Source of the DNA: Sthenelais limicola
Taxonomy: Eukaryota > Annelida > Polychaeta > Phyllodocida > Sigalionidae
Length of the DNA stretch: 64,000 bases
Assembly (NCBI GenBank): GCA_942159475.1
Contig: OW804096.1
Location: 44,205,744-44,269,743 of the forward strand
Direction of reading: 5' to 3'
Under the pieces are notes generated by a model, which saw only the letters and a list, made by a program, of their open reading frames with translations, did no database searches and was not told where the DNA came from. Position numbers and translations under genes: made by a program. Shown in pieces: positions 26,201-41,126 of this stretch. Numbering within the stretch: position 1 is the first letter of the stretch; each line of letters opens with the position of its first letter.

Positions 26201-29200
26201 AACGAAGGTGCAATATTAAATCGTAACCGCCCTAGTTGTAACTATATAAGCATACACAAAATCGTGCCAAACGACGTATTCCCAAGGTCCAGATTTACCG
26301 AGTGTTAAAGCTCAATACAACTTTTTATTGCCAAGAGCCTGAAGCCTGTGCATGAGCAAACTAAGCCTTTACAGAGAATAGAAACTGACAGCGGGTACAC
26401 ATCTTCTGGGGTTTATCAAGTTATCGTCACGCACTATCTCGGGGTGTCAAGATACTTGGAAGCTGCATCGTTCCAGGTGGAGATATGCTTTATGAAAGGG
26501 ATCCAAAAAGGACGACAGGAAGAGCGCGAGAAAGAGAGTAGAGAGATGACTGAAGTCAAGCTGGGAAATAAAGCAAAAAGTGCACATTCTGAAGTATAAT
26601 AAACAAGCGCCGATGGAAATCCATATCAGTGGCCGACACGTTTGTGTTTATCGAAAACGAAGTGACACTGTTCGTACATGTATGTTTTGAGGCGATCCAG
26701 GCAGGTTGTGGCAACATTTTGCTCCCAGAATGAATGTGTATATCTATGTGAGCGCAATTCTTCAACAAGGCCTTTTGTATTGGTCGTTTCAACGGCAGTC
26801 ATGTCCCGTTGGCTCCTGATACAATACCTTTGGTGGGCCTGTGATGAAATTCTCACCGTACACAGTGTATGATAAATGTGGCAATAGATAAAAACAGTCT
26901 GAGATCATCCATAAACAAAGGGAGGTGATTTAATCTCATGACTGCAGAAATATTTCCATAGGCGCAATCAACAACCATAAACTTCTCTGGTAGTTATATG
27001 ATTATGAGAGTGCTTTGAAATTGCACTAATTGGTTGATTAATGTAATTCATTGCAGGGCGACGAATGTAATCAGTCGAGTAATGACTTGAATTACCAGTA
27101 ATGTAATAATACCTTCGATGTGTCCGGATATATATGTATACATATGATCAAGGTTGTTCTATGTTCGATATTCTATAACACCACGGGCGCTTTTCCACCC
27201 CCACAACCCCCTGTGGACTGCCATGTTTAACTACATCAGACTCATGTGTTCCTCTAGCATGTAAGTTAATTACACACCTCAAATAGCAGGTCTCAAGGAA
27301 ACATATTTCTTAAAGCACAGACTTATGCCCGGCTTGTTAGAACTTCCTTTCACTCCTATACGGTACATGTATTTCTAGCAAGAGTTTTTTTCTTTCACAA
27401 ACTCTAGCCCTTGCACTCTCGCACACATCATTTATAAGAGTAGGAAAAACGTCCTTACACATTAGCAGTAGACTGGGGTAAATACCTTTGGCGCAGATTT
27501 AGACGATCCCCTTCCTTTACATGCTATTCATCAGGGTTACTGGGTAAACAAGAGCATGGGAAGTTTCCTTGAGTTATGATACAAGGCTTTCCTGGTAAAA
27601 CATGCTCCAAAATAAACAACCTTCGTATTTTAATCGAAAGAAATGTGTTCTGATAATAATCGAAATCTAGTATAATGATTTAATTCATTTCGTGGACAGC
27701 ATTTCAAGTGGCGGAAATGGTTTAAATATTTATTTGGTCTTAAGGCTATTTACAACTGATTTTCAGAAATATAGCATTGGTAAATAGAAAAATAGATTTA
27801 GTGTTTGCATGAACTTGAAAATTATAGAAAGTAAGATATCAATCAGAGATAAATATCACTGAGATAAGGAGTAAATCTTCTTCATATCACCATTATGTAC
27901 TTGGAAGGTTAGAAAAAAACACAACTATTTGATAATTGTGATTAAGGAACATTCAAGAGTAGCATAATTCACTAATTAAATCACTTGCAATTATTAAGAC
28001 ATGTTGGGGTTAAGTGCGATCGCGATACAAGATAAGCATTTCTTTCATAAAGGAATTCACATGGATGGTTTCCCAACTATAGAAAACGAGCTGTATCTAA
28101 AATTAAAAAGGCTAGAATATAGCGCCAGGGTAAAGTTTTCTGACCATTTTGTCAAATATTTTCCACATATATTGTTCATATGCTTAGAGTGCTCAGGTAT
28201 TATGTTGTGAAAGATGAATAATAATAATCATTTTTTAAAGACCTTACTACCCCGACGTAGGCACCCTGTGATTTTAGTCATTTTTGGCAATAAAATTAAT
28301 ATCTCCAAATTTAAAAAAAAACGTTCAGTAAAGTTGTCGGATTCCTATAAGAAGTTGAAACACAACTGCCTCTACAATCCAAGTGCCGAAGGCACTAGTA
28401 GTATTAAACACGTATGTTATCCTGAGCTACAGGACGCCACCAATGGTAGTATTACACTCATGGCAAATGAGTTTCCATCATTCACCAATTGCCTCCTTGA
28501 AGGGCAACTTCGCCTACGTACAACTGGAATTGAAATAAATGAAGCGAGAGCATAATACGTGGATAGGTTGCCTACTCGAGTGGTCAAGGGGAGAACGCGC
28601 GCTCAAGAGATTGAATTTCTTATGAACATAAACTTCACATGTAAGAGAAGATATATGGCCAAATGGTCCTCTGAGATCAGAAGAACTAAAAGAGACGGCA
28701 AGAGCGTTCGTTCCTTCGTTCACAGCTCTTCTAGTGCTTGCCCGAACCCACATTTAATACGAATGAAAACACGTAACGTTAAACTGCTGATCCAAGTTGA
28801 TTGGTCAGGTCAGCTCCATGTGCTTTGATCTCCACCAACTTTCTCTCCAGCATTCCCAGCCTATTTCTGTCCCATTTCATCAGAATGGTGCTCTCAAGCA
28901 CTCCGGGCTACATCAAAGTGGTGGCAAGGTTTTTTTTCTAGGCATGGCCAATCCAGTTTGCAGGCCCTCTCACAACGGATGACCCACGCGATCTGAATCC
29001 CCAAAGCCAATACACACACGCATTCTCATCACACAGAGATTTAAAATCTAAATTATCAATATTCACTGATCGCAAGATTGAAATAAAGCTTATAAAGTGT
29101 TGTTTTATACCAGCTTGCAAGAATTCCCCATGTTCAAATACACTATAAATGCCTTTTCTTTTTGACACATTAAAACTTAGGTGTTTGGTGCACCTGATAG

Positions 29201-29724
29201 TGTAAAAGCAGTAAAGAAAGATTTAATAAAAGGGTGCCACGTGATCATAATCATAATTAATGTCAATCCTAGATCAATTATTATAAGTTCCAATAAAATC
29301 ATTTCGATGGTAAAGAAAGTCCATAGATACACGGTCAAACCTGTGTGGCACTTGTTAAGGCAAAAAAAAATCCTACTTCCATGAGGAACCCCCGAAATTT
29401 AAGAGCAGGATTCCAAAGATAAATTAGCTTACCGGGATGGCTGTTAAGTCCATCCCATGCACGTGTATGTTAAGAATACACCACCTACAAAATTTAATTT
29501 CACCCAGCCGGCAGGGATCAGTTTGGAAGGAACTTCTGGTATAACCCGACCTGACACACCCAGAGGCCAAAGGATGAAGCGGTTACCTTGGTAACGGACA
29601 GGTAACCCAAGGCAAGGTCTACTACTATTGGTCTCCATATGAAATATATCACTGACTCGTTGTGTCGTCATGGATACGTACATCACAACACCGGGACTTA
29701 CCTAACGAGGGAACTTATGAGATG

Positions 29725-29907
29725 GTAGAGGAGAGAGCGAGAGAGAGAGAGGGAAAGAGAGAGGGGGGGGGGGGGGGGAGGCAGCGGAGGGAGAGAGAAA
29801 ATGTGTGGAGAGTGAGTGAGGGAGAGACAGAGATAGATGGAAAGAGAGGGAGGGAGAGAGAGGCAGACAGCCAGGAGGACAGACAGACAGAGGGAGAAAG
29901 GGTTAGG
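29725..29907. repeat. Polypurine (GA-rich) tract with a 16-G run
   Basis: Nearly 180 bases are G and A on the plus strand, mostly GAGA units, with 16 consecutive G at 29763-29778 and CAGA units near the end. Overlapping frames rich in R/E/G on one strand and S/L/P on the other are by-products of the repeat. Long homopurine tracts can adopt triplex or quadruplex structures. Here it lies in the large intron. Confidence 0.85.
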
Positions 29908-30313
29908 ACTACCTCGCCTTGGCCATAACAAGAAAGTCTGCCAGATCCAGTCTCGTGTGGCATCTTGCCAGAACTTCAAATTTAGACCTCAGGTAAAACG
30001 GACAAATGATGTGCGCTCAAGAGTAAGAACCAAGCCAGTACGTCTTATCCTAGAAGGAAGGACGAGTGACATGACCCTCACCCTCTGAAATAACCTTTCT
30101 TTAGAGACATTGCCGCATGCAGAGTTGTATAATGTACACGATTCATGCTCACTGCCTCACCTTAATTAAAATAGCAAGGTACAGATGTTGGACTAGCTAA
30201 AAACCCACCAAAGTATTTATACTCAAACATGTGCCTAGGAATATCCTCTGGCATTCTAAAGTTATAACGCGATATGACATATCATCACACTAATAAATAC
30301 TGCGTACTCTTAT

Positions 30314-30339
30314 GGGTGCATTATGAAGGGTGCATTATG
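30314..30339. repeat. Short tandem duplication
   Basis: GGGTGCATTATG occurs twice, separated by two bases (30314-30325 and 30328-30339). Confidence 0.8.
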
Positions 30340-33300
30340 GAATTATAAACCCATTAAAGAGTAATCAAATCTCCGGTAGACTAATGGGTCCTATTTTTGC
30401 GACTTCAAAGGGTATGAAAATTGTCCTTGCTGACCTTAAGATCCAATAGAATGGCTGAACGGTGTGAGGTTCGTGTTACCCAGCTGTCTTCAGCCCATTT
30501 TTCACCTATGCCTACCAATTATTCAGGCATATTATGGACACTCCGTGGTAATGAGTATATGATACCATAATCACTATTCACAGCGGAGGGACAAATCAAA
30601 CATGATCCAGAAAGCCGATGACTGACAGGCCCCCATGCAATATCTATATGGTAGATCTAGCAAATCTCTGTACGATACTCAGTAGGATAGAGACATCTCC
30701 AGTCACCTAGAATGGTTGGCCTGAAAAGTGTAGGGTCAGGGCTGAGGTCCCCAGTATTTATTGGTTGACTTTCCCCCACACTGGGATTGTTAATATTTAT
30801 TCTCCGATTTTCGTGGTGCACAATTAACTATCGACCCACAACGCTAGATCCCCTCCCCCTTTTTGAAAATCGGAGCAAAAAATCAGAACATCTTGTTTTT
30901 ATATAAACTGGTTGTCCTAAATTGATTGTCACAGAGTGTGAATAAGCAACGACTGTTCATTACCATTCACCAAGGGATGGGACATTTGGCTGGATCAATT
31001 GAATAAAAGAATTACTGACCATTTAAGATGGCCAGCAGGGAGAGAATTACGTGCAGGGGGAGAAATTAATGCGAGGGGCGCTGGTTGAGTGTGTCAATTT
31101 GTGGTATTCCAAGGTTTCCATCGTTTACAAACATGACAGGGGCAACGGGGATTTATACATCTAAGTGAATGTAAGCTACGGCCAGTAACACGAGTTCCCT
31201 TTTATTGTACACCAGGGATTTCTCTCGTTATCTGTGTACTACCACCGCCACTATACAACTACAACATGCGCCCCCTGCTTGCCCAATAACCACAGTATTA
31301 AATACAGGAGAAATATTAAGGGAGAGATTTAATATACAAGACACTGGCAAATGCGGCAGAAAACGGTCTGGCATTGGCCACACCGATGATAAGCGTGGCC
31401 CGCGGTGACTTTTCATACTATACGCTGTCCACCGGGTCGCAGAACATTGACGTTTGAGGTGGAAATTAGCAATATAGCGAGCGTGCCTTGGGTCCATTGA
31501 ACGCTCAAAATAGGAACGAAAGGCTCGGATCAGACGATTAATCAGTGTCTATAGGTCTTCCCTGCATTCACTTCAATAATATATCAATCTGCAGATAGCG
31601 CGCAATTAAGGGAACATTCCCGCCGCTGATAAAGGGGCCTATCTCGCATGTTTTCATATACCTAGACACGAAAACGGCGGTCGGGGCGAAGCTATTTGGC
31701 ATGTACCACACCTGACAAATTCCTATTCATTATTACTAAACTGCTGGGCTGTAGGAGCTATACAATACTGATGGGGAACAGAAAATAAAACTGGCTCCGT
31801 TACAGACCACATATTCATGCAATTTACTGCATATATGTATAGGTCTGTCTGTCTAATGACACGAGTCATTCCAACCGCAGACATATATACACGAAGTCTT
31901 CAGACAAAGATTTTTTTATACATCCAAATGCAACTGTTGACAACAAGCACTGCATGAAGTTAATAATGCCTGGGATGCAAATTCATAGGGTCCTTTGGCC
32001 TTTCCCAACACTCCCTTTTGGCAGGCTTAAATACACTTCCTCGGTCTAATGTTCCCAATCTTTCCTTCCACCTTGCCCTCTGTCATCCCCTCTTGCCCAA
32101 CTACAACCTCTTTACTAGTCCTTCAACTTCGCCGTCGCCCCTTCTTTGTCTCTCCCCTATTTATCTTTGCTATTGGTTATTGGATGAGTCGCAGTTAGTA
32201 CCTGCATCATGTATATCACTATAGTATCTGGCCTCTTGGGACTCACTTAAAAAATATCATATTCACGACATTGACTTTCACCTCCTCCAAATGTTTAAAA
32301 AATGTTGTCCCAATTTCCTTAAATTTCTGCTTACTTAATATTAAAAACAACCTAGAATGATTATAATAAACGGGTGTGTCTCAAATTCCGACCAAATTAT
32401 CTCACCACCAAACTACCTATCTTTAGTTATTTCAGAAAAAAAGATATGACATCAGCTAGACGTCCGCCACAGAACCACACACCAAATTAAAGCTATACAG
32501 ATAGACAAAGTTGGGAGGAAAACCGAAAAATGCTTATCTCATTCATTTTGAGAGAAAGTGAAAGCACTTCCTTTAAGTAGACATGAATCACGTAAAAGGA
32601 CAAAACTACATTTGCGTGGGGTTGATAATTAGATGAATAACACAAGAAATTAAATCCCAAATCAACCATTCTCCATTGTGATGTCGTCAATTCCCGCTCG
32701 TGAAGGCACTTTCGGCCTACTGCATCAAGTAAGTCAGTGCATCGTCGAAATATCAAGGGCCAGGAAAACCACAAAGGTACACAACAATTACTCACTTGAT
32801 AATGACTCCTGGTAATCAGTTGCTTTATTTTCTCAATGCCAAATCTCCAATTGGCTAGTTGAAAGTCTGGGTCCTCCCCGAACCACCTTTGAATGCTAAA
32901 TTAACTAAATCAAGACCAAATCAGAGACTGATACCATAACTGAGTGCAATTATTTTGAGGTCCAGGCCGATTGTTGCTGACCTCAGGAGCTTAGAAAAAC
33001 TCACATCACGACTTTTGTGTGCACTGACATTTAGCGATAACGTTTTATTCATGGAAATCGGTTCAGTAATCCTCCTCAAGCGGTATTGTTCCTCTTGGTC
33101 TCGACCTCGAGCGCAATTTTTCTGTGTGTTGGACGTTGATAATGAGGATTGTTAAGCCTTTCTCTGCCCGACGCCGGGGGGACTTACTAATTAAATCCCA
33201 AACATGGAGTGAACCTAGAAATTGGTTTACGGTGGGGATTCGTTAATGGATTTATTTTGAGGTAAATGCACTTAAAGAAGTACAAATGAAAACAACAGTC

Positions 33301-36300
33301 TTAAGGAAGAAACACCAAGAGATTAAAGGGACTATAGCTTTTCCCAAAGTTCTGTTCTTGGGGGTCCAAATTAAAGAAAAGAAAATACCTGGAGGTCATT
33401 TCCAGGGAAACTGCATTTCGCAGTCGGGGAGATCGTGAGATACATTGAAAACAAGACATTCTTAAAATAGGTCTGAAACCAAGGAGAAGGTACTTACCAC
33501 GAAGCATGCACCTTGCACAGGGTAACTTAATTAGTTTTTCACCGAGGCTCGTTCAATCATTGCCAATGGTTTCGCACCATGCATTCGCATGCCCCTTCTC
33601 CCTATATGCCTAGTTCATCAGACAGGTAAGCATTCATGATTCAGCTGACATTTAAATATTGCTCGAGCGCAAGACATAGGTTTCTAAAATGTACATGCAA
33701 AAATTATCCTATCATGTTTGCATCGATGAAATCGATCCGCGTATAAAACTGACATCGATAATAGAGGCTTCCCGAGCGTAACTCGGTAGCAGATCATCCA
33801 AACAATTACCATTTTCATTCGTGAAGCCAGAGTAGTTTTCTAATGGATTTGATTATCTTTTAAAAACAGCCAGAACAACTATTAGGGTGAAAAAGGGAAT
33901 AAGCCATAAATTCCAGTCTTAATTCCACGGAACACAGCAGTCAATTCAAACTAACGCACGGCTGAATTCAATAGAGCACGCAAGAGCAGTGTTTCCCCTT
34001 TCCCAATAGCGTATTACATTTGCCTGTCAATTAGGTAGCAATGTTCCGTGCTTCTTATTGTTTCGCTTTTGATTGTGTCAATTTACATGATTGAATAACC
34101 ATTAGGGTCAGTACTTGTCTTTGGACAGAGTAAGCAGAATCAATGAGCACGGGAAAGAAATAAAAGCAGATAATAAATGAATCGATGGGAGCTGTAAAGT
34201 TACATCGAATGCAAATTATCTCAAATTTCTTGCACACAAAAATGTGAAATATTAGAATCATTTTAATTCCGATAAATCACGTACGTGTATCTTCAACCTT
34301 GTAGGCCAGAGAAATGAAGTTTAAGAGTTAATATTGTATTTTAGCTTCTGGTCGTCGTCATTAACCATACAGTATCTTGATTTGCCTTCCTAGCTAATTC
34401 TGCAAGTGTTTTGCGTTAGATATGGATGCATGGTCCGGAGTCCGTATCAAATGAAGCATGTAGTAATTATCGAAGATAAACTGTCGAACATACCCGCATC
34501 AAATGTCACAACTCGCAACTGTAATACGTCCTCTTACAATAAAGAAGAGGCACATGAGTCAAATATAACGTTAATCATCGCAAGATTCTGGTTTTATGCA
34601 GAACAGAATATCAAAGGTTTCTGCCAGCAAACAATATTTTTGATCCAATGCACACAGGCTAGGATACATGCACATGTACATGTACCGGTATATAAAATAG
34701 GTTCTGAGAGATCTCGTCAAGTATCGTTTATGCCCCGAAGATTTCATTTTCCACTCAACCAATATACATACATGTGTAAAATTTGCGCGTGGGTGTGTGT
34801 GTATGATTCTCTTATTTTTCCTTCTCATTAGTGTGTGTGAGTGCATCACATCTGCGAAATTCGATTATATCCATCCCAGTGAGTCCTATTATCATGTCTC
34901 CCCCTCAATTGCCTCTTAAACTAGAGGAAATTGACATTTTCAAAATATCTTTAAGAAAGCCCCAATTCTGCCTATCGTCAACACTTGTCCACGGTACAAA
35001 AGTAAGACCTGGAACCTCATACTTGAATAGCTACTTCAGCGGGTCCTACACAGCATTCACTTGATATCCCATATGAATACAGAATAAGTGTTCTTTATAC
35101 CGCTCCTACCACAGGGCTTAACCCTCAGGGGCGGGTGATGCCCTGAAATATCCCATTGAATCACAGAGTAATGTCTAAATGCATTTTCCAGCTAGGGTCG
35201 AGTGATGTAGATTGAGCTTTCTTGATCATAAAGAATGTAAGCAATTACACTGAATACATCCCCATATACAGGGTGGCAAATTTCTTCTTTTTTCCACAAT
35301 TTACATTATAGAGGGAAAGTAGATAAAATAATCAATTCTGCAAACAATTTCAATACGTCCAATATTCTTTTTATTTTAATGCCATTCCTATTCTGGATGC
35401 TGGATTTGGAAGAGTTACCACTACATCATGAAACAATATTTTTTGCTGCTCTGCCATGTCAAAGAGGTTCAATACTGATCTTATTTTTATCTACTCCAAA
35501 ACTGTTCTAAAGCGAGTTGGTAAAAATGGGAAGTTTGAATATATTGGTCTTGTTCATGTACAACATACCATAACAATTTCTGTTCTATTCCTATTATATT
35601 TATAGAGCTCCCATCCTCCATGTATATCCGCCACCACACACAGACGATGGCATCTCACCCAATCCACACCAATAGATGGAATTGCTTCAGGATGCAAGCA
35701 CCGTTGAGCCTAGCTCAATATTTTACTTTGCAGCTTATCGTACCAAATTCCCTGACACTGAAATGCCTTGATTCTCTAACTCTCACTCTGTGGCTCCTTA
35801 CACAGGAGACAGGGCAGCCTTTTCCTATGCTTTTAATCATCCAACCTCGATTTGTTGATGAATGAGATCTAAAAGGATTTATCGCTAGACTCAATGACGA
35901 TTTTTTCCCTTTAATTCTCCAATCCCAGGCATTGGCCGCTCTCCAGGCATATGAACAGAGAAGAAGAAAAAACGAAAAAAATAACTGATCAACTATCTCA
36001 AGATTATAGAAATTCAAAAGGTGGAAAAAGTTATTTTTGTGTATCTGCCAATTCGCCTGCACATGTGAACGATTTCCGAGTAGCGGCTTGTGATACTGAG
36101 TTTTCATCTGGAATATATTTATGTATATCATGAATATAAAAATATAGCAGATCATAGACTATGGCAGAACTACGGAGGTTCACCACATAGGAAGAAACGA
36201 ACACTCTATAGCCGACGGTAAAACCCCCAGAGAGCTGAAAATCCTCAACATCGCTGGAAACGGATACTCTATAAACTCGGCACGTGATGTACAAGTGAAA

Positions 36301-39300
36301 ATGTCAGGGAGTCCTATAATATTAGCGTCTCTGGACATGAAAGTAACATGTCCTCTCGTCCTTTCCCAATCTGGAGGCAAGAAACCACTTCTAGGTCACA
36401 CAAATAGCTATTTCCTTCTATTATCTACTTCTTTTTAAGTAGGCCAGCCGAGTGAAAATGAAATGTGCCCACGGGAATTCTTATACAGATGGGGACAATT
36501 TCTTTTAGGCACTACATAACATTTATGTGAGGATATTTACTTGGGAGACATAGCACTAAAGTAAATTGCCTCGCTCTATGCAAGGCGCATATACGGGGGA
36601 GATTATGACTTATGGACGATCTAAGATAGAGGCTGGATCACTGTAATAATGTAGCCGTAAATATTCTTAGTGTAGTTGCCAAAGATAACGCTTGATATAT
36701 AGCAGGCGCTCAGGAACCATTACGGAGGACATATTCAAAACCATAACGACGCAGAGATGGAGTCAGAGTGTATATAAATATGCCAAGAGAAAGAAGAGCA
36801 ATTACTTAAAAAAAACTGCGCTATACAACACACATATGTACATATGAGTACTCCATTCTTTTGCTAATGGTGAAGAATCAACACAAATCTGAATGATATA
36901 TTTACCTACAACGTACAAGGCAGGGAACGTGGTTTTTCTTTTATTAAGGGCGTGTGTATTGCCAAATCGGCAGATAATTAGAGTACCATCGATTGAAAAG
37001 ACTCCACATTGGGGACTTGTGTATGTCCACCAACAGTTGACGGGTTTAGAGAGGACCATTTGTGAAGAGAACTAGTAAATCCTTTGTAGAAAGCGACAAG
37101 TAAATCCCTCGTATGGCGCTCTATATCGATGGAGTTAATGGTTTTCAGTGACGAGATAAAGTGTCTTCCTGTCTTGACTTAAAATGTCATTTTGAGTGGC
37201 TTTCCATCGTATGCATCCAGTACATGGAAGTAGCAGCATGTACTCGTGTTGAAGCTTGGGTGGTGAGAGGTAACGTGCATGTACTACTAAATGGCTCGAT
37301 TATAAGGACAAAGCACTACGGAGTACTGTAACATGTTAAATGGTCTATATAAAGATCCTAAGGTAAGGTGATGACTGAGGTGCGTTGCTGGGGGAATTTA
37401 TTAAGTCCCCTAGAATGAAAGCGGATGCATTCAGACATACAGATCGATCGAAAGATAGATAAATGATGGAAAGAACGGAAGGAATAGCAATAGACTATGA
37501 GACTATTTATAATTAGAGAGCAAAGGGGAGAGTGGAGCCTGAGGTAGCTTTAATATATAAATTCTTAATTAATAAGCGATAATCTTAATTATCTTTAGGG
37601 AAACTATACCAATTAGAAACATTACCAGAGACAGAGCTAGACAGATACTAAAGTCGTAATATCCACATGGACGATGCGAATGGTGAATTAGGGAGGCATA
37701 CGCTTTTCTTAATCATACGGTTCAGCAGGACTAAGCGATTGAGATACGATAATTATAATTATTATTACATACATCATACTAGTTAGGCATATGGTTGGCT
37801 GTCTGTGCGGGAATATAGCACGTCCTAACAAGCTAAATGTCCCACCATGATTCCATTTTCTCTTCATCCAAAACATGACTAACTTAAAAGTTTTCTTGAT
37901 GATTTAGAGCAGAACCTTGACGACAACTTTGAAAGAAAAACGTGAGTGAAAGTTCATCGCCCTTGGTGTAAAAGTGGAGTGGCTTAGGGTTATACGGGCA
38001 CATCTGTGAAAAGGTATCCCTAAAAACTAGATACCAGAAAGGATTCGAGACCGCTTCCAGAATTTGTAACCGGCATTTGCCATAGCAATAGCGAAAGACA
38101 ATATTTAAAATGCAATAAAATCTGTTGAAGAGAAAAAGGGATAGGCACTCAAGTGCAGTGTATGTAAGAGAAAGTCCCAACACTAAATATCTAGTTTGAT
38201 TTCTTAAGGATACACAAGTATAGGAATGGGGTAACCCATTCCCTGAGGGATAGACTTACGGTAAAGTTCAGCAGCAATGTTAACCTATGATCTAATCTTT
38301 TATTCATGACCTCCAGGGGAAAGGGGATTGGTTGCAATGGTCGTCTTAAAACCGCAGTCCTCGTAGATTCAATAGCCACAAGGAATACTAGGATTTATCA
38401 TAGGCAATATCCAGGTCCTAGAACTCTTATTATAACCCACTGGTTTGTTTTGGAAAGAAAAACTTTGAGAAGCGGGAGTACACCATACGGGCTACATTTA
38501 AGTGCATCGAAATCAAGATCGAAAACAAATATATTCAAATGATGAAATCATGAATTCTGCAACACCCTGCATATTTATCCATGCAGTTGGCGCTTATAGC
38601 ACGTATATCATCATAGTGCCATGCTATATAACCCAGCCTCTTTGGGGACACTAATCAAAAGGGTCAGTCGGTGGAATTACATGCCAAGTTCAGGGAATGA
38701 TAGCATCTGACCCTTGGGGGTCAATGTTGGGATTAACGTCGTCCTATAGGAGCACTGAATCCTCAGCCATCACGGTGGACTAACTGGGTTAAAGCATATG
38801 ATGCATTATGCATATGAAATCTTGCAGACTTGTGTAATAAGACATCAAATGCAGCTTGAGATCAAATTGATACAGAAGCCAATTTGGGGTGAAAAACCAA
38901 TAACTCAGAGACTTTTAAGGTTCCAGGCATAAGATGTGTAAACATGGGAGTGTAACTAAATTAATATTAAGCAAGGACATCATTAAGATTGACCTCATAT
39001 ATGATTAGTTTTAGAGGCTGGTCAATTCAACCAGGAAGCAATTCCTTATGACTTGCATGTTTCTCCTCTAGGGTAATGTTTCATGATTTTGTGTCAATTA
39101 TGTGGAAAGGCAATTCAAAGGCCGCCCACCAAGGGCCTCTTCGTGGAATAACAATTATGAGGTCTTCCTTGTCTCTTCGTTTTCCTGTATCTACTTAAAT
39201 TCCCCCATGCCTATCCTTTTATCTGTCTGGTATTCTATCAATGCTTTCAACTCGATATATCTCTGCTTTCACACGCGTGCATGTCCCCTTTCTCTTTGAT

Positions 39301-39399
39301 TCTCTATACTTTCCTTCCTTCCCCACTAACTCATGTTCTCCCTCTCATCTATTTCTCCCCTCCTCCCTGCGCTACCTCTTTGCCCCTTCCTCTTTCACG

Positions 39400-40045
39400 T
39401 GACTTGCCATCAAATGACAGGGGTGCCATCGAACATTGGTCACCAATGGGACATTAGAGTGTTGCCAAGGCAACGTAACATGGACATGGCCATTTGCTGG
39501 GCCTGCACGGGGCACTGAATGAAGGTTAGAGGTTGAGGGATAAAGAAGAGGGTGGCAATACGATCAAGGGCAGCCTAGGCAAGGGTGGAGGGTATCTGGA
39601 GAGATACTGGCTGCTTTTTGTATGGGTTGAATGGGCCTGCCATGGGTGCCAGCAGTATCAATCCTCTCAGAAGAAGCTGGAGGTGATGGGCGAGGGCGAT
39701 AGTAGTTGCAGGTTCGCTATGACAAATTGGATCCAGTGGAGAGGCATGGATGGGGATGCTGGTAACAGGTTGGTGACTACATCGACACAACAATTACATG
39801 TTGCGTGTGAAGAACCACTGCTAGGAGAAAACAATCATTGGTGGGTAAGTAAATATATGGACCTTGGGTATTGGAATCGCAGTGGCACTTCATATAGCAT
39901 GTCCCCAGAGCATTATACTGTTTCACATGGGCTAGACTTTATGACGCCCACTGACTCCACTGTGGCCTGTGCACTCTCAATTTATCTCGATCAAATGGTC
40001 CGGGTTTGTCGTATGTATCAATGTAAACCAAAGACCAGTATCTGA
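39400..40045 (+). other. GC-richer block with a doubtful 170-codon reading frame
   Basis: From 39533 a frame runs 170 codons to 40045, but it opens with TTG. Its first ATG is near residue 52 (about 39686). The product is rich in W, C, G and Q and has no recognisable domain, signal peptide or membrane segment. The region has more G+C than its flanks, which lengthens chance open frames. It lies inside the large intron of the minus-strand gene, on the opposite strand. It could be a remnant of a mobile element, an unrecognised exon or chance. I see no clean acceptor/donor pair framing it. Confidence 0.15.
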
Positions 40046-40513
40046 TGAATCATTAACAAGGGGAAAGCTTTCTCGAGTAACGTTAATTACAGTTTATCGG
40101 ACAGGAATCACATGTGCAAGACGTTTACCCCCTCCCTGCATCAAGAAATTACCATACCATGAGACATGATTGCCCAAGAATATTTATTTATGCAATTGTG
40201 CATTCATAAATAATCGCATGGTAAAAAAAGGGAGAAAAAGTAATATTGTACTGCATTGCTTAATGAACAAAAGGGACATGAGGCTCCAAGAAATGAAATC
40301 AACGCATGGGTGATTTCATGGCTAGGTAGTAAATTAGTAGGGAAGGCCCTGTGGAAATGCAGATACCAAACGCCTGGATATGCAATACACATGTCTATTG
40401 TGTCTATCAATAAACAGTGCGCAAGTACTTATGCATATAATTTCATATACATTATGTTATGTGTGTATACATGTGTGCATGCATGAATGTGTGTATGGAT
40501 ACATACGCACGTG

Positions 40514-40542
40514 TGTATATGTATGTATGTATGTATGTATAT
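40514..40542. repeat. ATGT/AT microsatellite
   Basis: Tandem ATGT units grade into TA steps. The surrounding 120 bases (40440-40560) are rich in TG/CA and TA dinucleotides. It lies in the large intron. Confidence 0.8.
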
Positions 40543-41101
40543 ATTATATGTGTAATAGCCATTTATCAACTTGAATATATATCAATACTAAAGTGAAACC
40601 ATTCTTTCATGATGATTGGTCGACTGCGGTTCTTCATTGATATCCATAAAACTAAGGGCTCTTGTTTAAGATCTTTCAATGAATCGATAAGGTTTCTTCG
40701 AGGCGTGTACGGTTTTGATTTCCATTTCATCTATATATTGCTCTTTGTGTACCGGGACAGTCAAGCTCGCAACATTAAAAGGCCTCACAAATAAAAGAAG
40801 CTAAATATGAACTCTCTATCTGAACGCTTTTAATCAATGAACATCAGCAGGATAAGTAAATGCACCCCCATGTGTATATACTCAATATAAGGTAGAAAAA
40901 GTCCCTTGTTTTCTTATGAAAGATGTGGAAGACTAGCTAGGATGGTGGAGTAATAGGCGACTGTGATCAAAAGAGACAACTGATACATCTGTTCAAATGC
41001 TTTGAGGAGAGAAAGAAAATATCACCAAGAAATGTCTCATAAAAACTTGTGTCTGGCGAACAGTTGAGCACCAACTTGTTTAGTATAAATGAATCCACAT
41101 A

Positions 41102-41126
41102 GCAGTAGTAGTAGTAGTAGTAGTAA
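41102..41126. repeat. AGT trinucleotide microsatellite
   Basis: There are about eight tandem AGT units just downstream, in gene direction, of the Q-rich exon, in the first part of the large intron. Confidence 0.85.

Noticed and set aside
29662..29979. Several overlapping R/E/G- or S/L/P-rich frames
   Set aside because: They are products of the GA repeat and lack splice or domain support.
34406..34831. 141-codon plus-strand frame
   Set aside because: It has no domain or splice context and overlaps an antisense frame. Consistent with chance.
35715..36155. 146-codon minus-strand frame inside the large intron
   Set aside because: It has no flanking splice pair and no recognisable motif.
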